In this document: positions 1 through 12,300 of the stretch, one piece after another
Numbering within the stretch: position 1 is the stretch's first letter
Layout: the number at the start of each line of letters is the position of its first letter
NCBI RefSeq assembly: GCF_032854445.1
Contig: NC_088297.1
Span: 27,273,915-27,337,914, forward strand
Direction: 5' to 3'
Length of the DNA: 64,000 nucleotides
Source: Liolophura sinensis
Taxonomy: Eukaryota; Mollusca; Polyplacophora; Chitonida; Chitonidae
Notes under the pieces: generated by a model
The model's input: the letters and a program-made list of their open reading frames with translations, nothing else
Database searches by the model: none
What the model was told of the DNA's origin: nothing
Position numbers and translations under genes: made by a program

Positions 1-221
1 AGATGTTCATCCAGGTCTATTAACGTTAGGCGGTTTGAACTCCACCAAGTCAGCAAAAGGCCAAGACATACACAAAAAATTCCTTGTTTATGTGTAACCT
101 GACCCTACCAGAGAAAATGATAAGAGTAGGTTTGTGTGGAAAGGTTTTTTTTTTACATGTATATTGTAGCAAATGACACTAGCATAGAGAAAAAAAGCCC
201 AGTAAAAAATGAAGAACTTTT

Positions 222-1498
222 TGAAGACATGTACGTGTAGGTATACAAGCAGGCTGGCCGGGTGTTACGTGTACACGTACATGTAGGTATACAAGCAGGC
301 TGGCCGGGTGTTACGTATACACGTACACGTAGGTATGCAAGCAGGCTGGCCGGGGTGTTACGGGTACATGTACATGTAGGTATGTAAGCAGACTGGCCGG
401 GTGTTACGTGTACATGTACATGTAGGTATGTAAGCAGGCTGGCTGGGGTGTTACGTGTACATGCACATGTAGGTATGTAAGCAGGCTGGCCGGGTGTTAC
501 GTGTACAGGTACATGGAGGTATGTAAGCAGGCTGGCCGGGTGTTACGTGTACATGTACATGTAGATATGTAAGCAGACTGGCCGGGTGTTACGTGTACAT
601 GTACATGTAGGTATGTAAGCAGGCTGGCCGGGGTGTTACGTGTACATTTACATGTAGGTATGTAAGCAGGCTGGCCGGGGTGTTACATGTACATGTACAT
701 GTAGGTATGTAAGCAGGCTGGCCGGGGTGTTACGTGTACATGTACATGTAGGTATGTAAGCAAGCTGGCCGGGGTGTTACGTGTACATGTACATGTAGGT
801 ATGTAAGCAGACTGGCCGGGTGTTACGTGTACATGTACATGTAGGTATGTAAGAAGGCTGGCCGGGGTGTTACGTGTACATGCACATGTAGGTATGTAAG
901 CAGGCTGGCCGGGGTGTTACGTGTACATGTACATGTAGGTATGTAAGCAAGCTGGCCGGGTGTTACGTGTACATGTACATGTAGGTATGTAAGCAGGCTG
1001 GCCGGGGTGTTACGTGTACATGTACATGTAGGTATGTAAGCAGGCTGGCCGGGTGTTACGTGTACATGTACATGTACATGTAGGTATGTAAGCAGGCTGG
1101 CCGGGTGTTACATGTACATGTACATGTAGGTATGTAAGCAGGCTGGCCGGGTGTTACGTGTACATGTACATGTAGGTATGTAAGCAGGCTGGCTGGGGTG
1201 TTACGTGTACATGTACTTGTAGGTATGTAAGCAAGCTGGCCGGGTGTTACGTGTACATGTACATGTAGGTATGTAAGCAGGCTGGCCGGGGTGTTACGTG
1301 TACATGTACATGTAGGTATGTAAGCAGGCTGGCCGGGTGTTACGTGTACATGTACATGTAGGTATGTAAGCAGGCTGGCCGGGTGTTACATGTACATGTA
1401 CATGTAGGTATGTAAGCAGGCTGGCCGGGTGTTACGTGTACATATACATGTAGGTATGTAAGCAAGCTGGCCGGGGTGTTACGTGTACATGTACATGG
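222..1498. repeat. 46-47 bp minisatellite, about 27 copies
   Basis: Head-to-tail units of 46 or 47 bp, each containing aagcaggctggccgggtgtt and an acatgtacatgta spacer. Copies differ mainly by a G4/G3 length change in 'ggccgggg' and by single substitutions. No reading frame of interest. It lies about 5 kb upstream of the EXTL3 start codon. Confidence 0.97.
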
Positions 1499-4400
1499 AG
1501 CTGCTCCTTCACACTCTGTATGAGATGCTACTGTTTTATTTGTACATGCATGTTAATGTGCAAATTTACAGGTGTTATAATTAATTACAAAAACTTTTGT
1601 AGAGAAATTTTTTTTAAATGAAAAAAACACATATGTGTTGTGTAAATAAATGAAGATCTGGCCTCCAAATTTGAGGTGTGCTATCACACTCCCACGCATA
1701 ACACAGCCCTGACCTAAAATCTAGGTGAGGTACAACATATAAGAGACACCTGACAAAATCAAGAATGTGGTGAGAAGGAGTGCAAATCACACTCTCGGCC
1801 TTTGGTAAGGAGTGTGATAATGACACACCGGATTAAAAAGGAAGTCCAAGAGCTGGAACATGTTGGAGTACATGGACATTATTGTCCAAAGTTACCATAT
1901 CCCAGAAGTGAGACTTAATCTTAATGCCAGTCTTACATGCAATGCAGCACTGAGAAATGAGAGGTGCCTGGGACTTCAGTATTAAGTACATGTAAATGCA
2001 TGGCTTTACCAGGCATAGAAAGGTTTTTTTAAAACCACCTGTGACATGTAGATTATTTTGGTACCTGTCACCTTCAGGTATCTACCTGGCCCCATCCGTC
2101 TGACTTTTAGAAAGTCTAGCACTGCCAATCAGCATTGTCCCATTTTGTGAACATACAATTTCAGTTTGGCAAAATTATTTTTTGTCATCATCACTGCCTT
2201 GGCAAAGCAATATCGGTCCACAGTGTTACAAGAATTTTTGGTTTCAGAAGCAAGTTTCTTTTCATTCAATATTCTGTCAGGACCGTGACACCTGCACTGT
2301 CAATCATCAAGATGAAAGTTCATTTTGTACCTGTATATGCATGCGCTTCCCATTACAGAGAAACAACCAAGGAAAAGCATCCAGTGTGTGTTTGTTTAGA
2401 TTGATATGTGTGTGTCTTGAGTTGCTCCCCTTTACACTTGCAACGCCACGTATAGTCCAAACCTTGAGCGGGAAAAGTTAGCAATGCAGCCCTAAAACTG
2501 TACACTTTTGGGCGATAGGAAGAGGTTGGGACAATAAATATTAATGTCCTTTTATTGTTTATTTATTTGACTGGTGTTTCACACTGTTTCCTGTGAAAAT
2601 GGCTTCTTCAACATTGAAGGTACGTTTGGTCTTGGAATTGAAAGCGCAAATATGATGACAACCTTGTCCACTAAATGACGTAGTAGCAATGTTGACTTGT
2701 TCAGGCAGAAAATGTCTAAGTCTTGTGACAACACTTGATTGCGGGAACGCCAAGTAAATATACAGACTTCACAAACATAGACCTGCATGGATATTGACTT
2801 AAACATGATTGGAAACTTATTGAGCCTACCTGTGGCTGCAGCAGGTGAATTTTTTTTGTGACCTGTCGCCGACAGGTAGACAGATGTTATTTCTGTCCCT
2901 GCTTTACTACAACATTAACATGTAATTCACGTATAAACAACTGGCCTATGGCTTTCATGCTTTCAGCTCTAAATTGTAGTGTTGTTCTGATTCTTGAAAA
3001 CACAAAAAGTATTAACAGATATATTCATATACATGCACATGGGTCAATGCATGTTGACAAAGGAGAATTTCATTTCTCCACAGTTAATACATACATGTAC
3101 ACATGTAGTTACATGTGATAAAGGCAACACATTTTAACTCACACACATGTTGCCACATAGGCCTAGTTTTAACACGTTTGCTGCCACTTAGTTTAGCATC
3201 ATGCTGCCACTTAATCTAGCATCACCTTGCCACTTAGTTCAGCATCACCTTGCCACTTACCCTAAATGACCTAAAATTTCGTTCATGACTAACGTGCCCA
3301 TTCTGCCAGATTCTGAGAGTTCTATTGACTTTAGATGGATGTTTTTGATGTTTGTTTGGAGCATGGGATGATATTCTACTGGAAGATTGTAAGTTTCAGC
3401 ACCGAAAGTAATATTTTGTGACATTTATTTGCCACTAACAATACAGTTTTGTTAGGTCATTTAGGGTAATCCAAACCCTAACACCAGGTTGTCACTCCGT
3501 TTATAAACAGTATGTCTAGCCCTTAACTAGGGATGTTTCTGGTAGTCCCTGAGTATTGTTCTGTTACACTGCCTTATAAATTGGGCAACCTGAACCTTAT
3601 GTTCTTTTCCAGTTTGACAGGAACTGTCACATCTGATATAATATTGACACTGGCGTGTGATTAAGTGCAGTTTCGGATGTTTCAATGTTATCCTGCGTTA
3701 AACCATATATCTGTTAAAGGCCAAGTGTCAGTGGTTTGTTGTTAGATGGCTGAGGCCAAACAGGATAGTCAGGAAGGGGTCGATTGTCCTCCCCTCCCCT
3801 CCCCCTCACCCCCCTTACACTTCAACTCAGGCTACACTGCTAGTATGACACCAGCACTGCAGTGATTTCAAAAATTTATCTGTATAAAATTAGGCACATT
3901 AGGATGCAGTTGGTGAATATTAAACCCAGTATAGTGTATTTGACTGAAAATTTTGTCCTTGGTCAGATTTCTAATTTTGCATGATTCCAAGAGCTCTGTT
4001 ATTGTTAAAGTTGTTTTGAGTTTTTTTGTGTGTTATATTTTTGTGCCCTTCATTTGCTCCTGAAAATGTACTTTTTACAGCTAAAATTTTTAAGACAAGT
4101 AAAGTAACAAGTCCTGTGAACTTGCATGAAAATTTACACAAATTTAAAATATACACATTTACAGGGGAAATGTCAAACAACATTGACATGTTTGTGGTAT
4201 ACTGTAAACAAGGTGCAGCTGAGACAGTTGAATGCACACATGTACATCTCTACAGCCTGACACCCCCACAAGAAGGAAATGAGCAAGTGCTTTTCTGGGA
4301 ACAGGTGTTTCTGTCTTAAGTTTGTACCACTTATAACCACGAATAGATCTAAGACTGTGAGAAAGGAGGTGTGCAAAGCTCTTCTCAACTGCATCGAAAT

Positions 4401-4723
4401 AGTTTTGAATCATTGGTTTGTTTCAATGTGATGAAAAGAATATAAATGTTTGTACATGTGCATCTTTCATTTCAGTAGTTAGTGAACAGTGGCAGTAAAG
4501 AGACGTATATGTGCACTGTGCACAAATCTGTATATTATTTAACTGTGTGGGAATCAGTTCAAGTTACAGTGTATAAGTACGTATATTAGTGTTGTATTTT
4601 TCACGGTACTGAGTAACAGACAGGTAAAACTTTTTTTTCTGTTATTCTTGTCTTTTTTCCCCCAGATACATGTAAGAATGAATTTATATGTTTTTATTTA
4701 TTTGATTGTTTTCGTGATTTCAG
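1499..4723. other. Non-coding stretch upstream of EXTL3
   Basis: No exon-like segment with convincing splice sites or recognisable protein is visible. Open frames here are short (under 100 codons) and resemble no family I know. One small inverted-repeat element (3258-3468) lies inside. The stretch probably belongs to the 5' flank or first introns of EXTL3. Confidence 0.6.
3258..3468. repeat. Short inverted-repeat element (possible MITE)
   Basis: A 17-bp segment taccctaaatgacctaa at 3258-3274 recurs as its exact reverse complement at 3452-3468. The 211-bp interval has no coding potential. The size fits a small non-autonomous DNA transposon. No clear target duplication is seen. Confidence 0.45.
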
Positions 4724-4868
4724 GTATGTCCAAAATGTGATGACAACTCTGAAAGGGGTGGGTGAACTGTGACACTATGACTGTCAGAAGGTTAACTTCT
4801 CGAAACCTCATCTAGTAGACGTCTTCAGGCCTGGAGAAACTTTGTCCGTCATCATGACTTAACAACAG
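4724..4868 (+). other. EXTL3: Candidate 5' UTR exon of EXTL3
   Basis: A 145-bp segment is preceded by a T-rich tract ending in 'gatttcag' and followed by 'caacag|gtaaat', so it has good acceptor and donor sites. It contains no useful long frame. Vertebrate EXTL3 has non-coding leader exons, and splicing to the acceptor at 6140 would join this to the coding exon. This is inference from splice signals only. Confidence 0.35.
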
Positions 4869-5380
4869 GTAAATTGAGATGTTCATATTGTTGGACAAAG
4901 TTTTTACTTCTGAAAATACATACTATACATGTAAACAAAATTCATGCCAGGTCAAATTGAAAGTAATTTTTCCAGGTCTTGAAAAGAGTGAAAAATCATG
5001 GCACTTTTAATTTTTGATTGAACCTGGAAAGGCATTGAAATTGAGAATAAGGCACACCTAATGTTGGCTGATGGCTGATTAATAGAGATCAGAACAGCTG
5101 ATATGTAGCAGCTTTCAGTAGGCTGACTTTATCGTGGAGAAATTTGTTTTCCTGCATCATAGACATTGCTCATTGCACTAGTGCACGAACCTCATGTAAA
5201 ATTTAAGCACCTTTATATCGTCCGACCCATGAAATGCTGGCCTTACGGCTGTGTGTGAATCCCTGGACTTGTGTACCCATGTTTGTGCTGAGAAGTGGAC
5301 ATTGAATCCAGGGGTTTGGTAGTATGACTTCAGCTTTAAGTCAGAAGGTCAGCTACATAGCAGCTCCTTCATCATGTGCT

Positions 5381-6190
5381 CCTCTACTTGGATATAAACA
5401 TGAGATATGCTAACCTTATCTCCCTTCTGTAGGTGTGTGCGGGAAGAGCGTGAGAGGCCGAGCATGGCCAGGTTTGACTGTCTTGGCCACAGAGGCGCCT
5501 CTACTTGGATATAAACATGAGATATGCTAACCTTATCTCCCTTCTGTAGGTGTGCGCGGGAAGAGCGTGAGAGGCCGAGCATGGCCAGGTTTGACTGTCT
5601 TGGCCACAAAGACTCCTGTATTTGGATATAAACATGAGATATGTTAACCTTATCTCCCTTCTGTAGGTGTGTGCAGGAAGAGCGTGAGAGGCCGAGCATG
5701 GCCAGGTTTGACTGTCTTGGCCACAGAGACTCCTCTACTTGGATATAAACATGAGATATGCTAACCTTATCTCCGTTCTGTAGGTGTGCGCGGGAAGAGC
5801 GTGAGAGGCCGAGCATGGCCAGGTTTGACTGTCTTGGCCACAGAGGCGCCTCTACTTGGATATAAACATGAGATATGTTAACCTTATCTCCCTTCTAATT
5901 CTATAGGTGTGTGCGGGAAGAGCGTGAGAGGCCGAGCATGGCCAGGTTTGACTGTCTTGGCCACAGAGACTCCTCTACTTGGATATAAACATGAGATATG
6001 TTAACCTTATCTCCCTTCTGTAGGTGTGTGCGGGAAGAGCGTGAGAGGCCGAGCATAGCCAGGTTTGACTGTCTTGGCCATAGAGACTCCTGTATTTGGA
6101 TATAAACATGAGATATGTTAACCTTATCTCCCTTCTGTAGGTGTGCGCGGGATGAGCGTGAGAGGCCGAGCATGGCCAGGTTTGACTGTC
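5381..6190 (+). repeat. 117-bp array built from the EXTL3 start-codon exon boundary
   Basis: Seven tandem units begin at 5381, 5498, 5615, 5732, 5849, 5972 and 6089 (117-bp step, with one 123-bp step). Each carries an intron end 'cttatctcccttctgtag', the leader 'gtgtgcgcgggaagagcgtg' and the start 'atggccaggtttgactgtct'. The last unit runs into the real EXTL3 coding exon. ATG copies stand at 5464, 5581, 5698, 5815 and 5938; the one at 6055 is ATA; the genuine one is 6172. Each decoy frame closes after about 16 codons. Confidence 0.95.
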
Positions 6191-6391
6191 TTCCACCACG
6201 AGGAAGGTTGATGCACTGGCTCAAGTCGCTGCGGATCACACGGGTCATTGCCGTCCTGCTCCTTGTGCTGGTAAGCGTGGCCTTGATAACCCACTATTAC
6301 CTGTCCAACATGAGCACAGAGCCTGTCAGGGAAGGCTCACAGAGACGCAAACCCCTTGGAGATGCCATCGTTGATCCAGATCTCATCAAAG
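6172..6391 (+). CDS. EXTL3: EXTL3 coding exon 1: tail and membrane anchor
   Basis: Encodes [12 protein letters not shown], then a hydrophobic span ([14 protein letters not shown]). The acceptor is at 6139-6140 and the donor 'aaag|gtattg' follows 6391; phase 1. An in-frame upstream M at 6115 lies in intron/array sequence and was rejected as the start. Confidence 0.9.
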
Positions 6392-9300
6392 GTATTGCGG
6401 AGGTTTAATGCCACTCTCAGTATTCAGCCATTTTCATGCCTTAAAACTGTATTTTAAGTTCATAAGTTTTATATCTGTAGAGAATTATTAACATTCATTG
6501 GCAGCAAAACGTCAAATTTTAGGGGGCTGAGGCAGCGGAAGTAGTATCCCACCCAATCAGGCGAGAGTCCAGGGGCTGCCTAGACATTTCATTTGGTCTG
6601 TAAAAAAAAATTATTTCAAGGGGCACTTAGGTCCCCCACTTATATCTTCATGGGGGGTTGGGGGGTGGGGGAAGGGTCTGGGCTGGTGGAAGGAACCTAT
6701 AGCCTATGACATTTGACAGTAGTATGTTTCATCTTGGTGATAGTAAGTAATGCACGAATCCCCCATGGCCTTTTGCAAAGTGTAACATTCATTGATGACA
6801 AATTGTCTTTCAGCAAAGTGTTTTGCATTTTTTACAACCCTCGTGGGAAAGTAACTTGCCAAAGGTCAGCCTAGCCACTCCCTGTACTAGACATATTGTT
6901 AAGTAAATGTGTTTTATGAAGGTAGACTTTATTAGTGGAATTAGTTGAGGATTTAGGACAAGTAAAACTGTTCAAATTCTGTGTTTAATTTGGTACCACA
7001 TAGTAATTTTTGAAAAAGTCAAGAACATTGCTTTATATTAAGCTGTCCTGTACAAAGTACAAGTAGAACTTACATGTATTTCGTACTAATACCCTGAGCA
7101 TTAGTGTTGATGTTGGCGTAGAATAGCAGGCGTGACAGGGAAAGCAATGTTTCAGTACATGCTCTAGGGGTGGTACATGTACCTCAAAAAGCACTGCATG
7201 TATTAATTTCAGTACTTTACAAAATTTATGGTCTTCAGCTCCTTATGTATTCAGCTAAAGTTTTGTATTGATGTGTCTCCTGTAGGTCAGCTGTTTGGTA
7301 GCCTTGCTACCAAATCTTAAGGTCTTGTTTTTCATTTTTATCAAATTTTACTCTTAACCAATTTTCTTTGGATTTAAACATTACACTGAGAGAAGGCCTG
7401 AACTATTACCCAGTATTTGCAGATGTGTTTCTCAGTATTGGTTTATGTCCTCCACATGGCTGAGATTGTTATCGTGCCAGTATGGCGCGATAACCCAGGA
7501 GCTTCTCACTGATGCAGTCGCTGTGAGTTCAAGTCCAGCTCATGCTGGCTTCCTCTCTGGTCGTGCGGGTGATGATCTTCCAGCAGCCTTCAAATGATAG
7601 TGACTTTGCCCCAGGCTCTGCCCGGTTTCCTCTTGCCACAATCAAATAAATCAGTATTGGATTATGTGTATTGTAATACCTGGCACTGGATATAGGGTTT
7701 TATTTTTTTGGTCATTTCCAGGGTCCGACCTGGAGTACCATGTAGACGAGCTGAAACGAATCAAATCCTCGGTGGCCAAGGAGTTACGGGACTTGGAGAG
7801 TAAGCGCCAGAAGCTGCAGACAGAGATCTCGGGGTACACTACCCACATTGACAGCCTCAAGTCTGAGTATGAGCGGTTGACCAAGGACCTTCAGATGCTC
7901 AAGATCACCATCAACCAGGCTAATATGGAGAAAGAGGAAGCTTTCATGAAAACTCTGCCGGACATCAAAGCCCCGCAGCGCATCCTGGCAGGCCTGGAGG
8001 ATAACGTGAATGTTGCATCGCCGCGCTCCCCGCTGTCCTGCAGAATGCACTCATGCTTTGATTACTCACGTTGCTCACTGCTGTCGGAGTTCCCGGTCTA
8101 CTTCTACAGTCCCAGTGACTATGGCATGGGGTTATCGCCAGTAGAGCACTTCGTTGAGAGGTCTGTGAGCGAGGCATTCGGTGTGACGCCGTATGCCGTC
8201 AGCGATGGCGATCTCGCATGTTTGTACGTTGTTCTGATTGGAGAACTGCAAGATGCGTCGTTCAGCACAGCTACGCTGGAGGAGACGCTGCGCAGTTTGC
8301 CTTACTGGCACGGGGATGGCAGGAACCATGTGCTGTTAAATGTCGCCAGGACGCATTCCAATGTGGACATCTTCGATGACGTGGATACAGGAAGAGCTTT
8401 CCTCGTTCAGTCCACTTTTACCTCCAGGAATTTCAGACGTGGGTTTGACATAGTGTCTTCACCAGCTCTCGGTGTGGCCAACGGTGAAGTCTGGCAGGGT
8501 TTGCCTCCCCTGTCACCACTAAGACGGAAATATCTGTTAACATTCCAGGGTGAGTATCTCGCTCCGCAGCCAGCCTCTATTAAGACCAACGCCAACAAGA
8601 ATAATGTGCTGCAAGAAATAAATAATCAAAGACAGCTTCAAAGTGTTTCTGAAGTGGCTAATTTGTTGAGTCTTGAAAAGACAGTCGTGGACACGCTCAA
8701 GAGAATGCAGTCTGTGTCAGAAGACGGGTTTAACTTTCAGTTTGCATGTGAGGGTTCCAAGTTACTGGGTGCGGTCAGCGAGTGGTCGCTATGCGGGGAC
8801 TGACCAGTCAAGGCAGAACTTCTTGCAGGATTCTACCTTCACACTTATTTTGACTCCCACAAATACTAGTCTCGTGTCCACTGTTATAACTCAGATCCGT
8901 CTTTATGAGGCACTGAGGTATGGTGCTGTTCCTGTCATCCTCGGTGACCACCTTGAGCTGCCGTTCTCCGAGGCCATTGACTGGCGCCGTGCATCCATTA
9001 TCCTTCCGAAGGCACGTCTCACCGAGCTACACTTTTTTGTGCGCACCTACACAGACACTGACATTTACACTCTGAGGCATCAGGGACGTTTTCTCTGGGA
9101 GACGTACTTCGGCTCTACAGAGCGGCTTGTAGAGACTTTACTGGCTGTTGTACGGACCAGACTACAAATCCCCCCTGTACCAGTCATGGACTCCCCCAGC
9201 CCTAGTATTTTTAACACCTCGTTTATCCCCCCTAAGTTAAGTGCTCCTGATCTGGACCCTGAGACTGACGACGTGTTGGGCCCGATTGAACAGCCATTTC

Positions 9301-12300
9301 CTTCACCCATGTTCCGTAGGAACTTCACAGTGACATTTGAGGAGTTTAATCATCCTCGTGACCCCTTCCATCTCTACCCTAATTCCCCATTCGACAAAAA
9401 GCTGTCCTCCGAGGCCAAGTTTTTGGGTAAGTCCATTGTGGAACAAGTAATAAATGTATTGAAGCTCTCGCACAGTTTCCCCTTCATTATGGGCATTGGA
9501 GTCTCACCTGATTCCGAACCCATTTTTAACCACATAGTACAATGTAGTACGGTTGAAACTTAGACGGCTGAACATTTTATTTCACTCTTTGCACAAAATT
9601 GGTAGCAGGTATACAGGGAAAAGTATAATTTAGCAAGTAAAAGTTTTTCTCTGATGACATCGTTTTTATTTATCGGTGAGCACAGAAGTTTTGTGTTTGG
9701 CTTGTTGGTTTTACTCCATGTACACGTTTTGGAGTAAAATAATGACTAAAATTTATTTGTACTCATAAATGTAAATATATGTATGTATTAGTATCTAATA
9801 GCTCTTCTGTACTCTATGTCCTAAATTCAAGGGAGATAACTCACCAATCCCCATTGGCATGAGAGTTATTACCCTCTTAACCTGAACAGTTACATCAAGT
9901 CATTGGACTTGCCAGTTACTCAGTAATAGATATATGCCTGTGATATAAGTGAAATACATGTTGTTATTGATCATGGCATTCAGGGTTGGAATTTAAGCTA
10001 AAAGTCAAACTGTACACCAGGACCAGAGGCCACTTTCACAAAACAGCATACAACATTTATTTATCGTGCATTTGTCGTACGATATTTTGTACATTATTAT
10101 CACCATATCATTGTCCAATATGTGCGATATGGTACATGAACATTTATGACATCTTTGTGCAACTGGACTCAGTACTCTGTGAATTCCACTGCTCTGCCCA
10201 CAAGTTTACTGGTCCTGACACAAAAGATAGAATCAATTTGGAATGGCTAACCGAGAACCAAGATTGCTTTTCATTGTCAGTGAATGCTGATTTAAAATTT
10301 CTACACCACATACATGTAAGTCATAGTATGGATTTCGGCATTGTAGTGAAGCAACTACCCCTCAACAATCTATCGGCAACACTTTATAGGCCTGATGCTG
10401 ATGCTCACGGTCATATTGAATGTTACTTTCAAAATTTTAATTATCCAATAATTTTTACACCCTCCTTTCTAAATGTTAATGACTAAGACTTTCTCTGTGA
10501 AGTTTTTATTTTCTGCTGGCCTAAGGCACACAGTACATTGTACCTTACAAAATCTACTGGTACATGTATGTCAGAAAATGACAGGAGTTGGGCCACTGGA
10601 TTACTGCTAATTTCAAACCCCTGGCATTATGCATTAATAAAATATAAATAAATCAACACATGTACATGTAAGTAATTGTTGTCCATGTAATTGACAACAA
10701 CCTGTCGTACATATACTTCTGCATTTCATCTTTTCAGGCTCTGGGTTAGGATTTCGGCCCATCAACAAAGGGGAGGGTGGGGCAGGGAAGGAGTTCAATG
10801 AAGCCCTGGGTGGCAATTACCCCAGGGAACAGTTTACAGGTGAGTTTTTACATCAGTTGTTTAGGAATCTAGAGATGTAGGGTTTGCTGATCTATTGACG
10901 TGGACTGGACCCAGGGGAATGCACACTTGTACGTGGATGTTTTGTATACTTGCAGTAAAGGTCAGATACAGTAAGGGCTGTAAAACTATGGCCGATTCCA
11001 CAAAGCTGTTTCTCACTTTTTAAAAGTCAAAATTTAAATTCTATCTACAGTCCGTAGTTTTTGATACTAAAAGTTGAAATGTGGACTTTGTCTTAAGATA
11101 ACATTGATGAGGCGCACAACATTTCTAAAGCCCAAACATAAGCCTTAAAATTGTATTTACAACTGTGACTTAAATCAGAATTGGGTTTGTGCAATCGGTC
11201 CCCAGTCCCTGTGAACAGAGACTGGCTTTGTGCAATCGGTCCCCAGTCCCTGTGAACAGAGATTGACCTTGTGCAATTGGTCCCCAGTCCCAGTGAACAG
11301 AGATTGGCTTTGTGCAATCTGTCCCCAGTCCCTGTGAACAGAGATTGGCTTTGTGCAATCGGTCCCCAGTCCCTGTGAACAGAGATTGACCTTGTGCAAT
11401 TGGTCCCCAGTCCCAGTGAACAGAGATTGGCTTTGTGCAATCTGTCCCCAGTCCCTGTGAACAGAGATTGGCTTTGTGCAATCGGTCCCCAGTCCCTGTG
11501 AACAGAGATTGGCTTTGTGCAATCGGTCCCCAGTCCCTGTGAACAGATTGGCTTTGTGCAATCGGTCCCCAGTCCCTGTGAACAGAGATTGGCTTTGTGC
11601 AATCTGTCCCCAGTCCCTGTGAACAGAGATTGGCCTTGTGCAATCGGTCCCCCAGTCCCTGTGAACAGACTGGCTTTGTGGAATCGGTCCCCAGTCCCTG
11701 TGAACAGAGATTGGCTTTGTGCAATCTGTCCCCAGTCCCTGTGAACAGAGATTGGCTTTTGTGCAATCGGTCCCCAGTCCCTGTGAACAGAGACTGGCTT
11801 TGTGCAATCGGTCCCCAGTCCCAGTGAACAGAGATTGGCTTTGTGCAATCGATCCCCAGTCCCTGTGAACAGAGATTGGCTTTGTGCAATCGGTCCCCAG
11901 TCCCTGTGAACAGAGATTGGCTTTGTGCAATCGGTCCCCAGTCCCTGTGAACAGAGATTGGCTTTGTGCAATCGGTCCCCAGTCCCAGTGAACAGAGATT
12001 GGCTTTGTGCAATCGATCCCCAGTTCCTGTGAACAGACTGGCTTTGTGCAATCGGTCCCCAGTCCCAGTGAACAGAGATTGGCTTTGTGCAATCGATCCC
12101 CAGTCCCTGTGAACAGAGATTGGCTTTGTGCAATCGGTCCCCAGTCCCTGTGAACAGAGATTGGCCTTGTGCAATCGGTCCCCAGTCCCCTGTGAACAGA
12201 GATTGGCTTTGTGCAATCGGTCCCCAGTCCCAGTGAACAGAGATTGGCTTTGTGCAATTGATCCCCAGTCCCTGTGAACAAAGATTGGCTTTGTGGAATC

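Noticed and set aside
5349..6248. Minus-strand frames of 74-155 codons
   Set aside because: Antisense reading of the 117-bp array that carries the EXTL3 acceptor and start.
9986..10486. 166-codon open frame in EXTL3 intron 2
   Set aside because: Non-ATG start, no domain, no splice context; the composition is like the surrounding intron.
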